64,000 nucleotides of DNA from Zerene cesonia (Eukaryota; Arthropoda; Insecta; Lepidoptera; Pieridae). Below are positions 1 to 14,337 of this stretch, piece after piece. The stretch lies in the NCBI RefSeq assembly GCF_012273895.1, contig NC_052110.1, forward strand, positions 62,001-126,000. The letters run 5' to 3'. Positions within the stretch are counted from its first letter, which is position 1. The number at the start of each line of letters is the position of its first letter. The translations under genes were made by a program, and so were the position numbers. The notes beneath the pieces are model-generated. The model was not told the origin of the DNA. It did no database searches and saw only the letters and a program-made list of their open reading frames with translations.

Positions 1-1224
1 AGCTTAGCAGTACCGCTATTAAATTTTAAACGACAATATCGTATTTAAATCAAAATAAAAATTAAGATGTATAAGCCTTCCTTTAAAATGAAACACATGT
101 GCCACGTAACTAATTATGAATAATCGTAGATAAACGTGCTTAATCATTTTTCATACAAAAGACATCAACGAGCAGTCTGACCTACGGCATGTAAAATCTG
201 CGATTTTACCATTTTCAGGTAATTCGATTATGCTTCATGATCTATAAAGAGTTGCTATAAATACATAATAAAGTTAAGTACGTATACGCGTTTATGTTAC
301 CGTTACCTATTTTATTTGTCATGAATATGGAATAGATATTTTTATAATGGTGACGATTCTATTTTTATCAGTTAAATTTAGGAAACATTCTGAATTCACA
401 GAAGAGAAATAAAAAATTTAATTTGGGTATCTCCAAGTTGCTTCTATATAAGAAAAGCCAATCAACGTAATCACTATTGTATTTGATGAAATAACAATTA
501 GACAAAAACACCACAATAGTTTTTATACAATTAGCGAACGGAAAAAACCATTCGGTTTCAACTGAATTTAACAATTAACATTTTCAATTCTATTGATTTT
601 GTTAAAAATCAGAGAGAGTCAATGAACTTTTAGGGTGATCCCAGATGGTATTCAATTTGTGTCATCTGTCACCATTATTTTACTTAAACGAGACATCAAA
701 ATATACTAAGTACTATATATTACATCACTCAGCTACTCTTTTTATCTATCAGGTTCATGGCGCCCAAACTGTAGATTTCGCAATAATTCCTGTGGTTGTG
801 TTAAGTCTATGTTACTGTATTCTATGCCATAATATAAAGCTAGAGACTATTTGTTTGAACGTACTGAGCTCAAGAACTACTAGCCCTCTAACTAAGAAAT
901 ATAAATTATCCTTTGACACGTTTTCAGTACCAGTGCGCGCCGGCGCAGGCGCGGGCGCTGTGCAGCGGTGCTGCGAACGTTACTCCACTCCTTTCGCTTT
1001 CAGTGACTCACTGACCGCATAACACTCAGATGCGTATTCATTTTAAAAATCTGTTCTTGTTTTGTAGTAAACTTCGAAAAATGTTTGAGTGGGAAATAGG
1101 TGATGGTTATGGTTATTATATAATATTTATTACACGGGTATTACGTCGAAATTTAAAGCCGATTTAAGAGTACTGCTGAGAATATTTGTTTTGTTCTGAT
1201 AATTACGTTATGTAAGAAATGTAT

Positions 1225-1345
1225 TTGATTTTAAACTGACTACAAGAGAGAGAGAGAGAGAGAGATGTTCTCAATTGAACTGTATTTTATCTTTGGGTTT
1301 GTTACTTTCGACTAGATGAATTTGATGCCTCTTTTTGTGTTTGAA
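1225..1345 (+). repeat. Degenerate interspersed repeat with (GA)n microsatellite
   Basis: An expanded GA run at about 1244-1264 is followed by TTCTCAATTGAACTGTATTTT and a TTTGTTACTTTCGACTAGATG-like stretch. The order and wording match the repeat at 31629-31790 (purine-rich run, TTCGACTGTATATTTTTGG, then TTACTTAGAACTTTCGACTGG). I take both as copies of one lepidopteran family in which the purine tract has expanded here. Confidence 0.5.
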
Positions 1346-4300
1346 AGAAGTCTTCCGTGTTCTTTTTAATTAAATTCGGTCCAGTTCTAAATATTTCAAG
1401 GTGGTTGAGGTTTTTGTTAAAATTAATTATTAATTATTGTGAAGGTTGTTTTACACATTATAACTGACTTCACACATTTTAATAAAAGTCGTATTTAGGA
1501 AGATTTTATTTAATCACAAAGTACACACAATGTGTTTTTCTTTAAATATAAAACGAGAGTCACGTTAAAGATTTGACTTGATAATTTTTCTCGTTTAAAT
1601 ATTTTCTCGTTTATATATTTTCATTCCTAATCTTATCTTTATTTTCATGTCAGTTTTATGAAGTGAAGTGTTTGAAGCAAGACTTTATATAGCGGAAGCT
1701 ATTAAAATTTTTGTTAGTAGTTGTCAATTTTTTATCGAATGGAAGCCAGTTTCTGGTCACTGGTAAACACTTTACCTTGTGATATAATCCTTGAAGCATA
1801 ATTATAACATAATTGGAATTATAGATAACATAATTATAACATAATGATGTCAACATTTCGTAATAAAAATTCGATGTCATACTATATTCGAATATTTCAA
1901 TATTTGATTTCGTTAATTTTCAATTTCTGGTATGCAATTATCGCCAACAAATATCATTAACATTGCTTTAAGACAAGCAAATAGACTGTGTTTGCACGCT
2001 AAGTACATATTTTCAGTAGAACATAAATATTGTTTGTATAACTTTACAGCGCTTGCGCAGAGCGACGTTCCGATAATAATTTCCAATAAAAACAGCTATC
2101 AATCATTCGCGTCTAAACTTTAATTACATATTAAGTTTAATTATAAAGGTTAATATATCGCTTCAAACACGAAAGGTTAAACAGAATGAGGTGGCTAAAA
2201 GATGATATATGGACACTTAAATATTAGATTTACGCATGAAGGCTATTTCAATAAATATATTTAATAATTACTTCTCATAAAGATAAAAATATGCATTTAA
2301 AGTCTCCGTTTATTGCACATAATTGCAGACCATACAAACGAAATAACATAATTTTATGACCTCTGCCCCACCGTTTACTCGTTTAATGTTATACATCCAC
2401 ATTGCGTTGTTCATAATTAACGCGAACTATTTACGCGGTGAAAGGAAATTGGCGATTTTAAACTTGAATATTTTGTAATTTCGTTTAATGTATGTAATTG
2501 TATCGCGCAAGGTTGACAACGTCGTCCCAGTTCTCTTAATTCGATTAATGTATACAGCCTATATATAGTTCTCAAAATAGAGTAATGGGGAATTATTGTT
2601 CTCAGAATGACAATATTGACATGCAAGCGTATTTAGGACAATGTACACGATAAAAATACAAGAAGTTGCGAAAGCGGATATTTTTATAAGGCTCTCGACG
2701 TGTGACCAGTTCCTGATCAACTTATCAAGTCCTAAAGTTGGCAAGTTAATTGATGTGTAACAATAATATGCTAATGCGCTCTGCGAGTGTCGACCTTCGC
2801 CTACACTCACAAACACTAAGCACTAATTACAAATAAATTTTATTTAATTCTCAGATAAAAAATTACAACCTTCAAATTATGTAGCATTAACACATTATAT
2901 TTCTTTGGGTTTTTGATACTTGTATACGTTAAATCATTCTATATACCTAAGTGTTAAAAAAATAATTGTACTCAAAATTATTTGTAACTTGAAGCGTATG
3001 ACATAATATACAAAATTTACCCAAGTGAATAAATAAACGCATTAAAACTTCTAACCGTAACTTAAAAATTTACTAACACAACCTTTTTAGTTTATCCTCT
3101 ATATGTTTGTATAATAAAATGTATTACTAATTTCTGAATGTTGAACAATAATTGAAAACTTACTTTTTCACTTTGATTTTTGACTGTTTTTGGTAAATTT
3201 TACGGCAATTATCGTTCAACTCGTGTATTAATTAAATTTCATATTTATTATAACACGAACGAGTTACCGCACCCACTTCGCCCCCATCCAGTCGACCTAG
3301 TTTTGGACAACACAAACTTATATATAATCTTATGAGATGCTTCAAAAATATCAGATTAATGTAAATTTTGTTAATTTAACATTGATATTAGACATAAAGA
3401 AATAGTTGCGAATTATTGAACAAAAATAAGATGAGATCGTATGTGAAATTTATTGGTTACAAAATTTTTGTTCAGAATATTAATCAAGTAATTATAATAT
3501 GTTTTCTTTACATTTTACATTTCACATTTTTTTTACTTATTCATAGGTTTCCCAGTAGGTGTACGAATATTACTGTCTTTGAAAAGCAATTGTTCTATCC
3601 TATTTCTGCTATTTAATTATTTGTAATACACTGCTCAGATCTGATGATTTATAACGTCATATCCTGGAACATTATTCATCGCAAACACAATGCATATTAT
3701 TCAGTTCATAACGTATTTTCATTTCAAAGGGTAAAAAGGAAGTCTTTTTACATTCATATTGACATATTATTCCTTTAACCTGCCTCTCTACAGCTGCGGT
3801 ATTACGAATTGTGACACGAGGTGACGACAGATTTACGTCTACTCTATAAACTTTGTATGCTTTATAAAGTCACGGAAGCTTCACCTGACAGATTTATTAG
3901 GTAAAATTGTGGTAAATGCCACATAGGTCGTGGGTTGTGGATCCCGCAAGGTGGTGTGCGCATGCGCGTCAGTGTGCGCGAGAAAGTGCTCTGTGAGTGA
4001 CGCAATGTTTGACGCAACCGAACGTGCAGTTATAGTCTGGCTCCTTCTATACATTTTATAATTCATTTCGAAATGCGCTAATTATTATAGTTTGTAATTG
4101 ATAATTTGCAACATTGAATTGTCTATACGTATACGTATACAATAATCTCAAGTAGAATAAACGTTCATGAGATATGCGCATTCGTCGTATTCTTGAAAAA
4201 TTGTACCCAATTGTTACAGTTTATTTATTATGCTTAATACAAAACGCAGCAAAAGAGTTACAAGTTAACATTTTTTATTAAATTGCATTTGCATTCCAGT

Positions 4301-7300
4301 CGCGTAATTAAGTTTATTGCTTTACTTGGTTTTAATTACCTGTTGTCAGGCATCAGCACTTATATAACACGCTTCACGTCCTCATGACCGACTCCTGCGC
4401 CGCTCGCTGCGGATCCCAGTGCGTATCCAATACAAATATTGCGTTTAATATTTATTCATCATTATTGACGCTCTGCATTACATATACCTGTTTCATAATG
4501 ATGTGTCTATGTGGTAAAGTTAATTTTTTGTGAGAATAGAAAAATAGATGAGAATATATTCCATTCAATTAATTGTTTTGGAATTTTTGCATTTGCAAAA
4601 GACAAGGGAACAAAATAATTGAATTAACCAGCAACTCAGTAGTTGGTCGAAGCAACGAGAGATTCTCAATCTATTACTCATTTCTCTCGTAACAAGCCGC
4701 ACATTACGTCTCGATTGCATCAATTTTCAACATCATATTAAACACGAGTCGTCAATTCTTACAAAGTACAAGCCGATAAAGGGGAAGAAGTTACAGAGAC
4801 GAGTGCGAAATGCAAAGAGGCCGCGACATTGGGGCCGAAGATGCATGCAAGGTCAGGGTCGTGGCGCGTGTGCGCCCGCGTTGCGCGTGTGTGCTCCCAC
4901 GACCATAGATATAATAATACACTACGGTGTGAACAAGTAAATTGTATGTCATTAAGGTTTATCTACATCTGCATTCTGCCAACAAGTTCACGACCGTGCA
5001 GGCCTCACGAGTTCACGTCATCAGAATGAATTAGATCTGTTAGCCAATTCCATATCTGTGAATGGAATTATACATTTGGCATTCTCACAACTGTCTCCAA
5101 AAACCACCACGTGTTGTTAATTACTAATGTTCATGTTGTACGCGTGGGTCCCAAATTCAGTTCTGAAATCGATATCCATAAACCGTCTAGATACGCAACG
5201 ATAACACCTAAAATATTTGAACTATAGTCTTTAAAATGCTGTAAACAGTGAAGGATGAGGCAACACATCCATAAGGCTCCATTAGAACACGATGCCCTTA
5301 TACAAATCACCTGTTATGTCGAGAGTAGAGTCGCACGTGTCGCTAATGGCGAGGCCAATGGTCAAAGGTCAGAGTTGAGTCTCCTTCGTTAAGTAACCGT
5401 TAAGAGCTTGCGACAGCCGCTTCTGCCTTAGGAGGAGCACAAAACGCCAGACTTGCACACGAGTCACGATTCCTTGATCAAACCGTTAGGAACATTTTGT
5501 TAATTTTTTTGTTACAGCTCGCCACGTGTAAGAGAAGTTCTATTTCAAATTTGCTGGTGTTTCCATTAGGTACAAAGAATAATTAACTGAAAGGATTTAT
5601 TATACATGTACCTAATATTTGGCAAGACAACATTAAAATCTATTATTTAAAGTTGACAGGGCGGGTAATTACGATCGTAATATATATCGATGAGGTACGA
5701 AAGTAGGTTATTAAGCAATTATATATATGTCGGGCGTTACTACGCAGGGGCACCACCCGAGGTCGGGTGGACAGTTGACAGTCAAGATCCAAAACTACGT
5801 CCCCGGAGTTACCCAACTCGCTGAGCTCACATCCTCTACCGATTTGTCACGCAGTCAATTTTGTAACGTCTTAAGGCTTCACGTTTCCGTTATTATTGTC
5901 ACATGAGCGTAATGGCAAATTAAAAAAAAAAACTATCGAAATAACGAGCAAAAAAGACTTACATGTGGAAGTCTTTTTTTGCCCGTATAATCAGATAATT
6001 TGTCAATATTTTAAGATAAATAACTTTTATCAAGTTGGTTAAGGAAATAACGAGTTTGAAACCAATATACGCAGTTACATAACTTAGCATAATATTAGTG
6101 TTTGACAAGTGAATGAAGAAACACAAAAATATGCGTCGGTAATGTGAAGCAACGTGCGTGATGCAAGAATTATTGAGGAAGTTTCGCGTTATTCGTTTGA
6201 GAGATGCAAATGGTGCAGCGTTGAGTAACCGCCCGCGCTGACCGCACGCAACGCGCCCGCGGGGGTGAGGGTGAGATGAGAGGGGGGTATCTCTCATACG
6301 TCTCAATCAAGTGTCTTCATACGATATATGAAAACGTACCTTGAAATGTTCCATAATTACGATTTTATTTACAATTCCTTTGTATATACGTACAGTACAT
6401 AAACACAGGTGTTATTGATGACATTGTTACAGAATTGTAAATTCGTAATGATTAGTACTTATTAGTGTTAACAAAGAGATTGGCGGATTGCGTCAGAGCA
6501 GCGGCTAGAGGCGGGGTGCGACCGGCGTGTTGGGGAATGTCGGCGTATATTGCCCAAATTACATCACGCCTTAAATGTTTGTGTAAATGTTGCATCTTAT
6601 CTTTTATACCTTCAACGTAGCTATACATCGAGATCATACAAACTAACGAAAACTTTAAATATCACATTCTGTAGATGATAAAATAATTTCGAAATTCCCG
6701 TTGCGTATGAACTTTAGGATAATCTAACTGCTATTTCAAAAAATTTGTATACATTTCATAGTATTATCTGCTTTATATTTGTTGCCACCTTACAATATTT
6801 TATTCAACTTATCCTAATAGAAACAAGTATCACTACATATGAATTAATTATTATACACAATATCCACTACGTACTTGTCAAATTCATTTTAGTTACTAAT
6901 TAATTATTATTTACTCTATTTTTATTCGATTTGCCAACAGATATATACATAAATGATTAAATAATAATGTATTTTTAGAGTATAGATTCTTTTTAACATA
7001 ACATTGTTAAATCTTATTTATTCTGTAAGAGCTAAATATAACGCTCCACAGCATGACTGATTTAACATTAAGTAACGATAAAACATAGAAGTGCGTACTT
7101 TTGGGCTTTCCAGTATTTAATTTGAATCATTCATGTTTAAATATTACTATTAATAAATAATAGATTGATTAACAGTCGCGATAAATTAAATGTACGTTGA
7201 GATCATGTTACAAAGCTAGCATTTACTACAAAAAAATCAAGCAGTTGTTTTACTATTAATCGCCATTTTTTATATCATTTGCATAGTTAATGTTCACGTA

Positions 7301-9721
7301 TATTATGCTAATCTGTTACATCATCGTAAAAAGTGATGGATAACTCCAAGGACACACTTTTATACGTCTTTAAAAATATTCCAGTCAGTCATTTATTTAA
7401 TTTTAATAAATTAATCACACAAGTTTCGTTACTCATGAAAACTATTATATAATTTTAAACTGTAGATTAGTAATTCAAATATAGGTACAAAATTGATCAT
7501 CCTTGTTTACATCAAATGAAATTAAAGTATAATTTACACGTGCACATTATGTACATAAGTGCAAACTAATTAGTATCTTGAGAAATCGTAACTTTTTACG
7601 AGCGGTCACTTACAATACACTCTGTGCAACAAACGCTCTCTGCAGTTCCACAAGGCAACCTATTTGCGCCAACGTTTACACTGTAACGTGTTAATATAAT
7701 ATGTATATTGTGTTTTCCGATGCTTATCATTTGCCGATGTTGATCAAACAATAGTGTGAAACACGTATTACATGGATAATGAGCTAACTCTAAAGCGTTG
7801 AGACAATTTGTTTAGATGTGAGCGTTTGATGGTGGATCTCCGCGCCGGCACTTACGTTCCCACCGAGTTGGCTCTTACCGCGCGCTTCAATGTCATTGTA
7901 TTATGTCATTTTACAATTGAATCTAATGAATAAACCAATCATAGTCATGCCAAGTATTCTCATTTCTAAGTAATCGGAGGTTTTCGATGCGGTTTTATGG
8001 TTTTGCACGTTTCAAGCTAATTCATTTAAAACAGAATTATGAGAAAGGAAAATAATCGAGTAGTCTGAGTCTGTTTCCAGTCCACAGCGGGTACGTTCCA
8101 ATTAGACCGTGAATCGGTTTTTTGCCGGTCGACAATACGAATTTATTATAGAATTTATAACTAAGAACTTGCACAAATGCAAATGCAGCTTTGTTAAACA
8201 GTTCTATGAAAATATATTGTAGTATTTTCTATAATATTTAAGTATTTTGGACACTGATGATAGTTGGCTTACCATAATGTATCGTTTAGTTTTAGTAATT
8301 AAAAAAATGCATATTTTTTTTACTTAAATTGCTTCGAGTTCATTATATGAATTAAATTTCCCCTTAACTTTAAGCAAGGAAAATGGTGCGTTTCGCAAGC
8401 CAGTCAGTCAGTATGCAAGCGGCGTTCCGTTGGGCAACCCTCGCGAAGGATGCCTTAATGGCGACCGCTGACTGCACACGTGCGAGCCCGCACTCGCTGT
8501 TATGGCCGCACTAATTCTACTGCTCTATAAATAGTCAACTGAATAGTACAAAGTCGTATTTACTACTACACTCGCGTATTACAAATCAAAAACGAAAATC
8601 ACATAAGTAGAAGCAAGACAACAATTAACAGAGTTAAAATAAACTGAATATAGCCGGTTGTATTTGTAAAGGTTATCGTGATGACAGTCGGGGGTGCACA
8701 TTATAGAGTTTTAAGAATTCTTAAAATGGGATATTACGCGTATTTTTAACGTTATCGTATGAAAAAGTAGAAAATCCTTTGATCTTAGTACAGTCATCTG
8801 AAACTCAGTATTTACGTGTCATTCTGACACTCTGTATTTAGCACAAAATTCCAGTAGCGTTGGTGTCAAGAGGAAATCCCCAAATGTACTTGTAAGTCTG
8901 TGCTTGAGGTTTGTCAAAGACAAATGAGTCGGATAAAGTTAGTTCTTCGGTGTGTGTGTATTAGAAATTGTGTTGATATGATGAGATAGTGAGTTGAATT
9001 GTATTTACTTGCTCATCATATAGATTCTAGACAGATCAAACACATTCGACAAAGTATTTACCCGTCTTCGTAAATTATGTTTTTTTTACTAAATAGGAGG
9101 CAACGAAGCAGTAGCGTAGAACCACATTGAAGGATCTTTTACAAATATAATTTGAAAATGTCATTATACTATCTTTCATGGAACTAATTTAATTATTTCG
9201 TCGGTGTTTTCTTTACAATCCGTTATAAACGTGCAAACGATTTTACAAAACCTGATCTCACAAAATGAGGCACCATTAATTTTGAAACATTACGGTTAAG
9301 ACGACCAATTTGCTTCATTTTGATAGTACTTGTTTAAACTGACATTAGCGTGCTTATTGCAGTTATGTGTATCGCATATTAAGGCAATCACGAAATTGCT
9401 TAGGAAGATATTAAGGCAAACAATTAACGATCCTAGCTTACATTTTAAGTAACATAAGCTGGTAGCGCAAAAAATTTAGCGAAAAAACGTCGTACGTTTT
9501 AAATATAAATTTGTTTTGTCTCCATATTTGTTTTACATATTGAAATTGATTTATGTACGTGTGGTAAGGATTCCACAAGTGGTCGTAGACAATGTGTGAT
9601 CCAGCCGTGTTGCAAGCGGGTTATGCAAGCGAACGTTTGTTTCTTTAATCGAACTGTAATCGAATATCAGCTCGCATAGAAAGGTGCAGTTATGTAAGTC
9701 GGAACTAAGCGAGTGACGCGG

Positions 9722-9752
9722 CCGTCGCGACCGTCGCGACCGTCGCGTCGCC
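9722..9752. repeat. Short GC-rich tandem repeat, 9-base unit
   Basis: The unit CCGTCGCGA is repeated head to tail about three times, the last copy truncated, inside an otherwise AT-rich region. The run is CpG-dense. It does not lie in a recognisable coding frame. Confidence 0.6.
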
Positions 9753-11298
9753 GACTTTGTTTATTTTGATCCTACGACAGGCCGAAACCGCTGCTGCTAA
9801 TTACAACTATAATTAAAATGATAAATGAGAGCAACTATGCAAAGTGAGCGAGCGAGTATTACGATTGCGGATTTTATTATGACTCTATCGAAATTTATAC
9901 ATGTTATAATTTTTGTTATCTTGAGGAAATTATGTTGGATGAATATATATCTTTTTCCAAAGTGTTTAAGAGCGCTTTTCAGTATTTATAAAAAGCACAA
10001 CAGAATTTTTTGGGACTATATTAAGAATTGATTGTGATAGAAAGCGATATTTCTAATTGACGGTTCAATAGATGTAGCCTGTTCTAGGATTCCTAGTTCA
10101 AGTTTAGATCACGAAATGCCGCTCTTGGCTTGGTATCGAACGTAAGTCATGTATTATGACGGAGCAGGAGGCGCGCCGCGGCGCAGCGCTCTCTTGCAAC
10201 CGATTCTCGCAATAACAGCTTTCCAGCGCGACTCGAATCGCTATAATCGAATGTTCCACCAATCGTCGGTTTCATGTCGGCTCTATCCTTGACCTCCCGA
10301 TTACATTTGTCTCGGAAAACCAATTTGGCTTCTGAATTGAAAACGTTCATGCTAAGTTTGAGTAATTGTCGACTGAAAAGATTGATCTGAACATCACGCT
10401 TCAGCTATAAGGCCAGCGCTTTTTGTCACTTTAACAGATTTTCACTACGTATTGCTCGTTGCTGCAAGCAATGTTGCTGATTGTTTTATAGTTGTTGTCG
10501 AAGTTAATCAAAAAAGGCAATGTTTATCGCAATGGCTTTTGACCTCCGGTCACAATATACGACCGTGACCTTCGACCTCATACATGACAAAGTGTAGAAG
10601 AAGAAAAGAAAACAAGACGTTGAAAAGCAAAAAAAACAAAATGTAGGTTACAACGATAAAAGGTCGCTCATTATGTAAGCTGACGTGACGACATACTGGG
10701 AAGCCACCGCACCAAGTGACCACATTTGCATACAAACGTTTTTTATCTAAACACTAAAAGGCGCAGTATTTGCATGTTCCACGAGCGATTGTTTGACTAG
10801 TCATTAGTTAGTGGGAACCGACTCCGACGGCATGCTATACTTTGCACTTAGAACCGATCACTTAGTCACTATCCTAGCTGATTCGGCCACTGCTCAGTGA
10901 AATACTTAGAAAGGGTCCCGTCGACCTTGACGCAAACACACCACAAATTACTGACTAAATACACAAAATATAAATATGTTCAACCGACGATCTTTTGACT
11001 TTTGCTTCAGGATCAACAACTTCACATTTCATATCATGTAAAAAAAGAGTAATTACTTACTCGTTAGTCTAACACTCAAGAAAAAAACAACGTAACGATC
11101 GATAAGGATTTAAAGTGTTCCTTATCGACAGTAATCTGTTACACTCAACTCCGATAGGAAATGTGCTGTTCTAAATAGAGTTGTTGTGGTCAAAACGTCG
11201 TCGGTTGCGCAAGCGCGGTACGTACCGGGCGGCGTCGGCACGGAGCTGTGGACGCGTGTGATCGTGGCAGTCGCGGGACACCGAGTGAGGCAGCGTGT

Positions 11299-12298
11299 NN
11301 NNNNNNNNNNNNNNNNNNNNNNNNNNNNNNNNNNNNNNNNNNNNNNNNNNNNNNNNNNNNNNNNNNNNNNNNNNNNNNNNNNNNNNNNNNNNNNNNNNNN
11401 NNNNNNNNNNNNNNNNNNNNNNNNNNNNNNNNNNNNNNNNNNNNNNNNNNNNNNNNNNNNNNNNNNNNNNNNNNNNNNNNNNNNNNNNNNNNNNNNNNNN
11501 NNNNNNNNNNNNNNNNNNNNNNNNNNNNNNNNNNNNNNNNNNNNNNNNNNNNNNNNNNNNNNNNNNNNNNNNNNNNNNNNNNNNNNNNNNNNNNNNNNNN
11601 NNNNNNNNNNNNNNNNNNNNNNNNNNNNNNNNNNNNNNNNNNNNNNNNNNNNNNNNNNNNNNNNNNNNNNNNNNNNNNNNNNNNNNNNNNNNNNNNNNNN
11701 NNNNNNNNNNNNNNNNNNNNNNNNNNNNNNNNNNNNNNNNNNNNNNNNNNNNNNNNNNNNNNNNNNNNNNNNNNNNNNNNNNNNNNNNNNNNNNNNNNNN
11801 NNNNNNNNNNNNNNNNNNNNNNNNNNNNNNNNNNNNNNNNNNNNNNNNNNNNNNNNNNNNNNNNNNNNNNNNNNNNNNNNNNNNNNNNNNNNNNNNNNNN
11901 NNNNNNNNNNNNNNNNNNNNNNNNNNNNNNNNNNNNNNNNNNNNNNNNNNNNNNNNNNNNNNNNNNNNNNNNNNNNNNNNNNNNNNNNNNNNNNNNNNNN
12001 NNNNNNNNNNNNNNNNNNNNNNNNNNNNNNNNNNNNNNNNNNNNNNNNNNNNNNNNNNNNNNNNNNNNNNNNNNNNNNNNNNNNNNNNNNNNNNNNNNNN
12101 NNNNNNNNNNNNNNNNNNNNNNNNNNNNNNNNNNNNNNNNNNNNNNNNNNNNNNNNNNNNNNNNNNNNNNNNNNNNNNNNNNNNNNNNNNNNNNNNNNNN
12201 NNNNNNNNNNNNNNNNNNNNNNNNNNNNNNNNNNNNNNNNNNNNNNNNNNNNNNNNNNNNNNNNNNNNNNNNNNNNNNNNNNNNNNNNNNNNNNNNNN
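11299..12298. other. Assembly gap, 1000 N
   Basis: Exactly 1000 undetermined bases, the same length as the other four gaps, so it is most likely a placeholder of unknown true size. The left edge (11186-11298) is GC-rich and CpG-dense, the right edge AT-rich. Confidence 0.95.
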
Positions 12299-12409
12299 TT
12301 ATTTTATAGTTTTTAGTTTGATGTGCTTGAAAAGCGTGTTTTTTAGTTTTTTTAAACTATATTTTATTTATTTATAATGCTGACAGTATAAATGTTAAGT
12401 ATCTACACA

Positions 12410-12575
12410 AATATTATAAAGATAAATAATTTGTTTGTTTGTTTGTTTGTAATGGATAAACGCAATAACTACTGGACCGATTTAAAAAATTCTTTCATCA
12501 TTAGAAAGCTGCAACTTCGCTGAGTGACATAGGCTATATATGTACCCCGAGCAAGCCGGGGCGAACAGCTAGTAT
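12410..12575 (+). repeat. Lepidopteran interspersed repeat (AAAGTTTG family), diverged
   Basis: A GTTT microsatellite (12431-12450) leads into ACTACTGGACCGATTTAAAA and ends near GCCGGGGCGAACAGCTAGTA. This is the organisation of the ATTATAAATGCGAAAGTTTG family: microsatellite, 'contact with ACCGATTT', and a GC-rich end next to CTAG. Such families in Lepidoptera have been linked to non-autonomous Helitron-like elements; that assignment is from general knowledge, not proven here. Confidence 0.55.
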
Positions 12576-12694
12576 TAAATAATGTTGTGGACGCCTATAA
12601 TTAGTACATGTGCCAGACCAGCTGTTTTTATAATGTTTATGTATTAATGTTCTGTATCTGTACTGTTGGTATCCCAATTAACAAAAAAAAAATT

Positions 12695-12803
12695 GAGAAA
12701 TTTTAAAAGAATAGAAAAAATTTGATAACGAGGCAGGATAATTTTTTTCTATTCTTTCAAAATTTCTCATTTATAAAGCATTTCAATGCTATAAAACTAA
12801 AAA
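12695..12803. mobile_element. Small inverted-repeat element, copy 1 (core deleted)
   Basis: Left arm at 12695-12722 and right arm at 12740-12768 are near-perfect inverted repeats (GAGAAATTTT...AGAATAG against CTATTCTTTC...TTTCTC). The centre reads GATAACGAGGCAGGATAA. The 35 bases after the right arm, including the small palindrome GCATTTCAATGC, are the same as those after the second copy at 29003-29133, so the mobile unit extends beyond the arms. Compared with copy 2 the tRNA-like core is almost all missing. Confidence 0.65.
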
Positions 12804-13683
12804 AAAAAAAAATTGATTCATATTGTATTAAAAATTTCAAGTTGATTTATAAAAGAATTCAGCATGTCAGGTACTCAACGTTCCAACGATAATGTTTGAT
12901 AGACTGGAAAACGAATTTGTAATTTAAGATTAAACGCAATGTTGCGTTTGAAATTTATAATTAGTCCTTAGATTGTAATTGATACTCTTCTCAAGTTACA
13001 ATATGAATATAATTAAACAATTTGTTACTCGAAACATTGCATACTCCAGTGACCAGTCTACAGAGCACTACGCGACACTCATTCAGTTTATAAGGTTGGA
13101 TCTTTGTTCATGTGTACTTATGCTGCAATAATACCATGCGCATGCTATTTAAATATTACATAAAAATGTGCCTCTTGCTTCATACTTGTTACGAAATACT
13201 AATTTGTTAAAGCCACGATTCGAGTTCAATTAATTAAAATTTCCAGTAATAACCTAGACCTACAAATCCTTCTTAAAAACTATAACTTCACCTTCGCCAC
13301 TTGACCTTTTGCATTTAAAATTTTTAGCGCTATTGGCTAGCCAATGAAAAACTATTGTGAAATTAGTTCATCCCTGTCCACTGTCCAGCCTCACGCAGCT
13401 CCTCCCTCCCGCGCCCGCGCCCTTTGCTGTCTGCCCTCTTCTGAAACTTTTACACTTACTGGTACTAACTACATTTTAACTAGTTCCAGCAATAAACTGT
13501 TGAAGAAAGATGATGATCGTCACTCATAATGAAACGCAAAGTAAATTGACGCATTGAAAAACGCAGGCATTACAAATAGCTTACCCTTTTACATGCATGA
13601 CATACAAATATTAATAAATTATAAAGTTACGATCAGTAATATTCATTAGTAGATCTAATGATCTATACCGTATAATAATTATA

Positions 13684-13895
13684 CCTACTAGCTAAACGCC
13701 CGTGGCATCGCCCGCGTTGTCAAAGGAGTTTCTTCCCTTGAGAAGTGGATGTTTCATCACGGTAAAAAGCAGTCTATTACACTAACAAGCTTTCTCCTTC
13801 TGGCTATCTCAGGACACAAAAATCAAATCATATAATTAATCCGTAGCGACGGGAAAAAGGTCAATCAAATAATGACACTTTCGCATTTATAATAC
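13684..13895 (-). repeat. Lepidopteran interspersed repeat, reverse orientation
   Basis: Begins ACTAGCTAAACGCCCGTGG with GC-rich text and ends TTTCGCATTTATAATACTCA, the reverse complement of the family's usual AT-rich start (ATTATAAATGCGAAAG). The middle is diverged. It lies back to back with the plus-strand copy that begins at about 14076. Confidence 0.55.
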
Positions 13896-14075
13896 TCATT
13901 AGTGAGGATTGTAATCGCTCGCACCTTGCTCCAACGGGACAACCAAATAAAATAAAATATAGCCTTTGTCGCTCAGAAATAATGTATCTTTCGATAGTTC
14001 CAATAATTTTTAATAGATCCAACAGTTTACAAACAAACAAAGAATCTTTGCTCTCTATAATCCTATCCTATCCTA

Positions 14076-14275
14076 TTCTACTATAATATCATAAATGCGA
14101 AAGTTTGTGAGGATGGATGTATGTTTGTTACTCTTTCACGCAAAAACTACTGAACCGATTGCAATGAAATTTGGTACGTAGATAACTAGACAACTGGAAT
14201 AACACATAGGCAAATTTTATCCCGATATTCTTACGGGATACAGACTTACGCGGTTGAAACCGCGGGGCGTAGATT
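14076..14275 (+). repeat. Lepidopteran interspersed repeat, well-preserved copy
   Basis: Contains CATAAATGCGAAAGTTTG, then GAGGATGGATGTATGTTTG, CTACTGAACCGATTGCAATG, AAATTTGGTACGTAGATAAC, a CCCGATATTCTTACGGGATA segment and a GC-rich end GAAACCGCGGGGCGTAG. The same ordered blocks recur at 26170-26345 and 30300-30545, so this copy is a useful reference for the family. Helitron-like origin is a possibility from the literature on Lepidoptera, not shown by this sequence. Confidence 0.7.
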
Positions 14276-14337
14276 TTTTAAGCATTTCATGTTCTTTATG
14301 TTTTATTTTTTTAATATATAAGCAGTACATTGTGAGC

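Larger units (their letters stand above)
1..11298. other. No supportable gene; AT-rich non-coding DNA
   Basis: All reading frames here are short, lack codon-like composition and match no family I recognise. The DNA is AT-rich with scattered GC-rich islets of 50 to 120 bases (near 930-990, 4830-4900, 6230-6290, 8400-8500, 9720-9752, 10160-10210 and 11186-11298). One degenerate repeat with a GA microsatellite lies at 1225-1345 and a 9-base tandem repeat at 9722-9752. It could be intergenic or a long intron of a gene whose exons lie outside or in the gap; the sequence does not decide. Confidence 0.6.

Noticed and set aside
645..1022. 125-codon plus-strand frame
   Set aside because: No recognisable domain, no splice or promoter context, composition like the surroundings, and the Ala/Gly-rich end is only a GC islet.
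11186..12377. Long open frames across the first N block
   Set aside because: Nearly all residues are undetermined; the frames exist only because N has no stop codons. The same applies to frames across the gaps at 15833, 44613, 58738 and 62695, except for the real Sgt halves.
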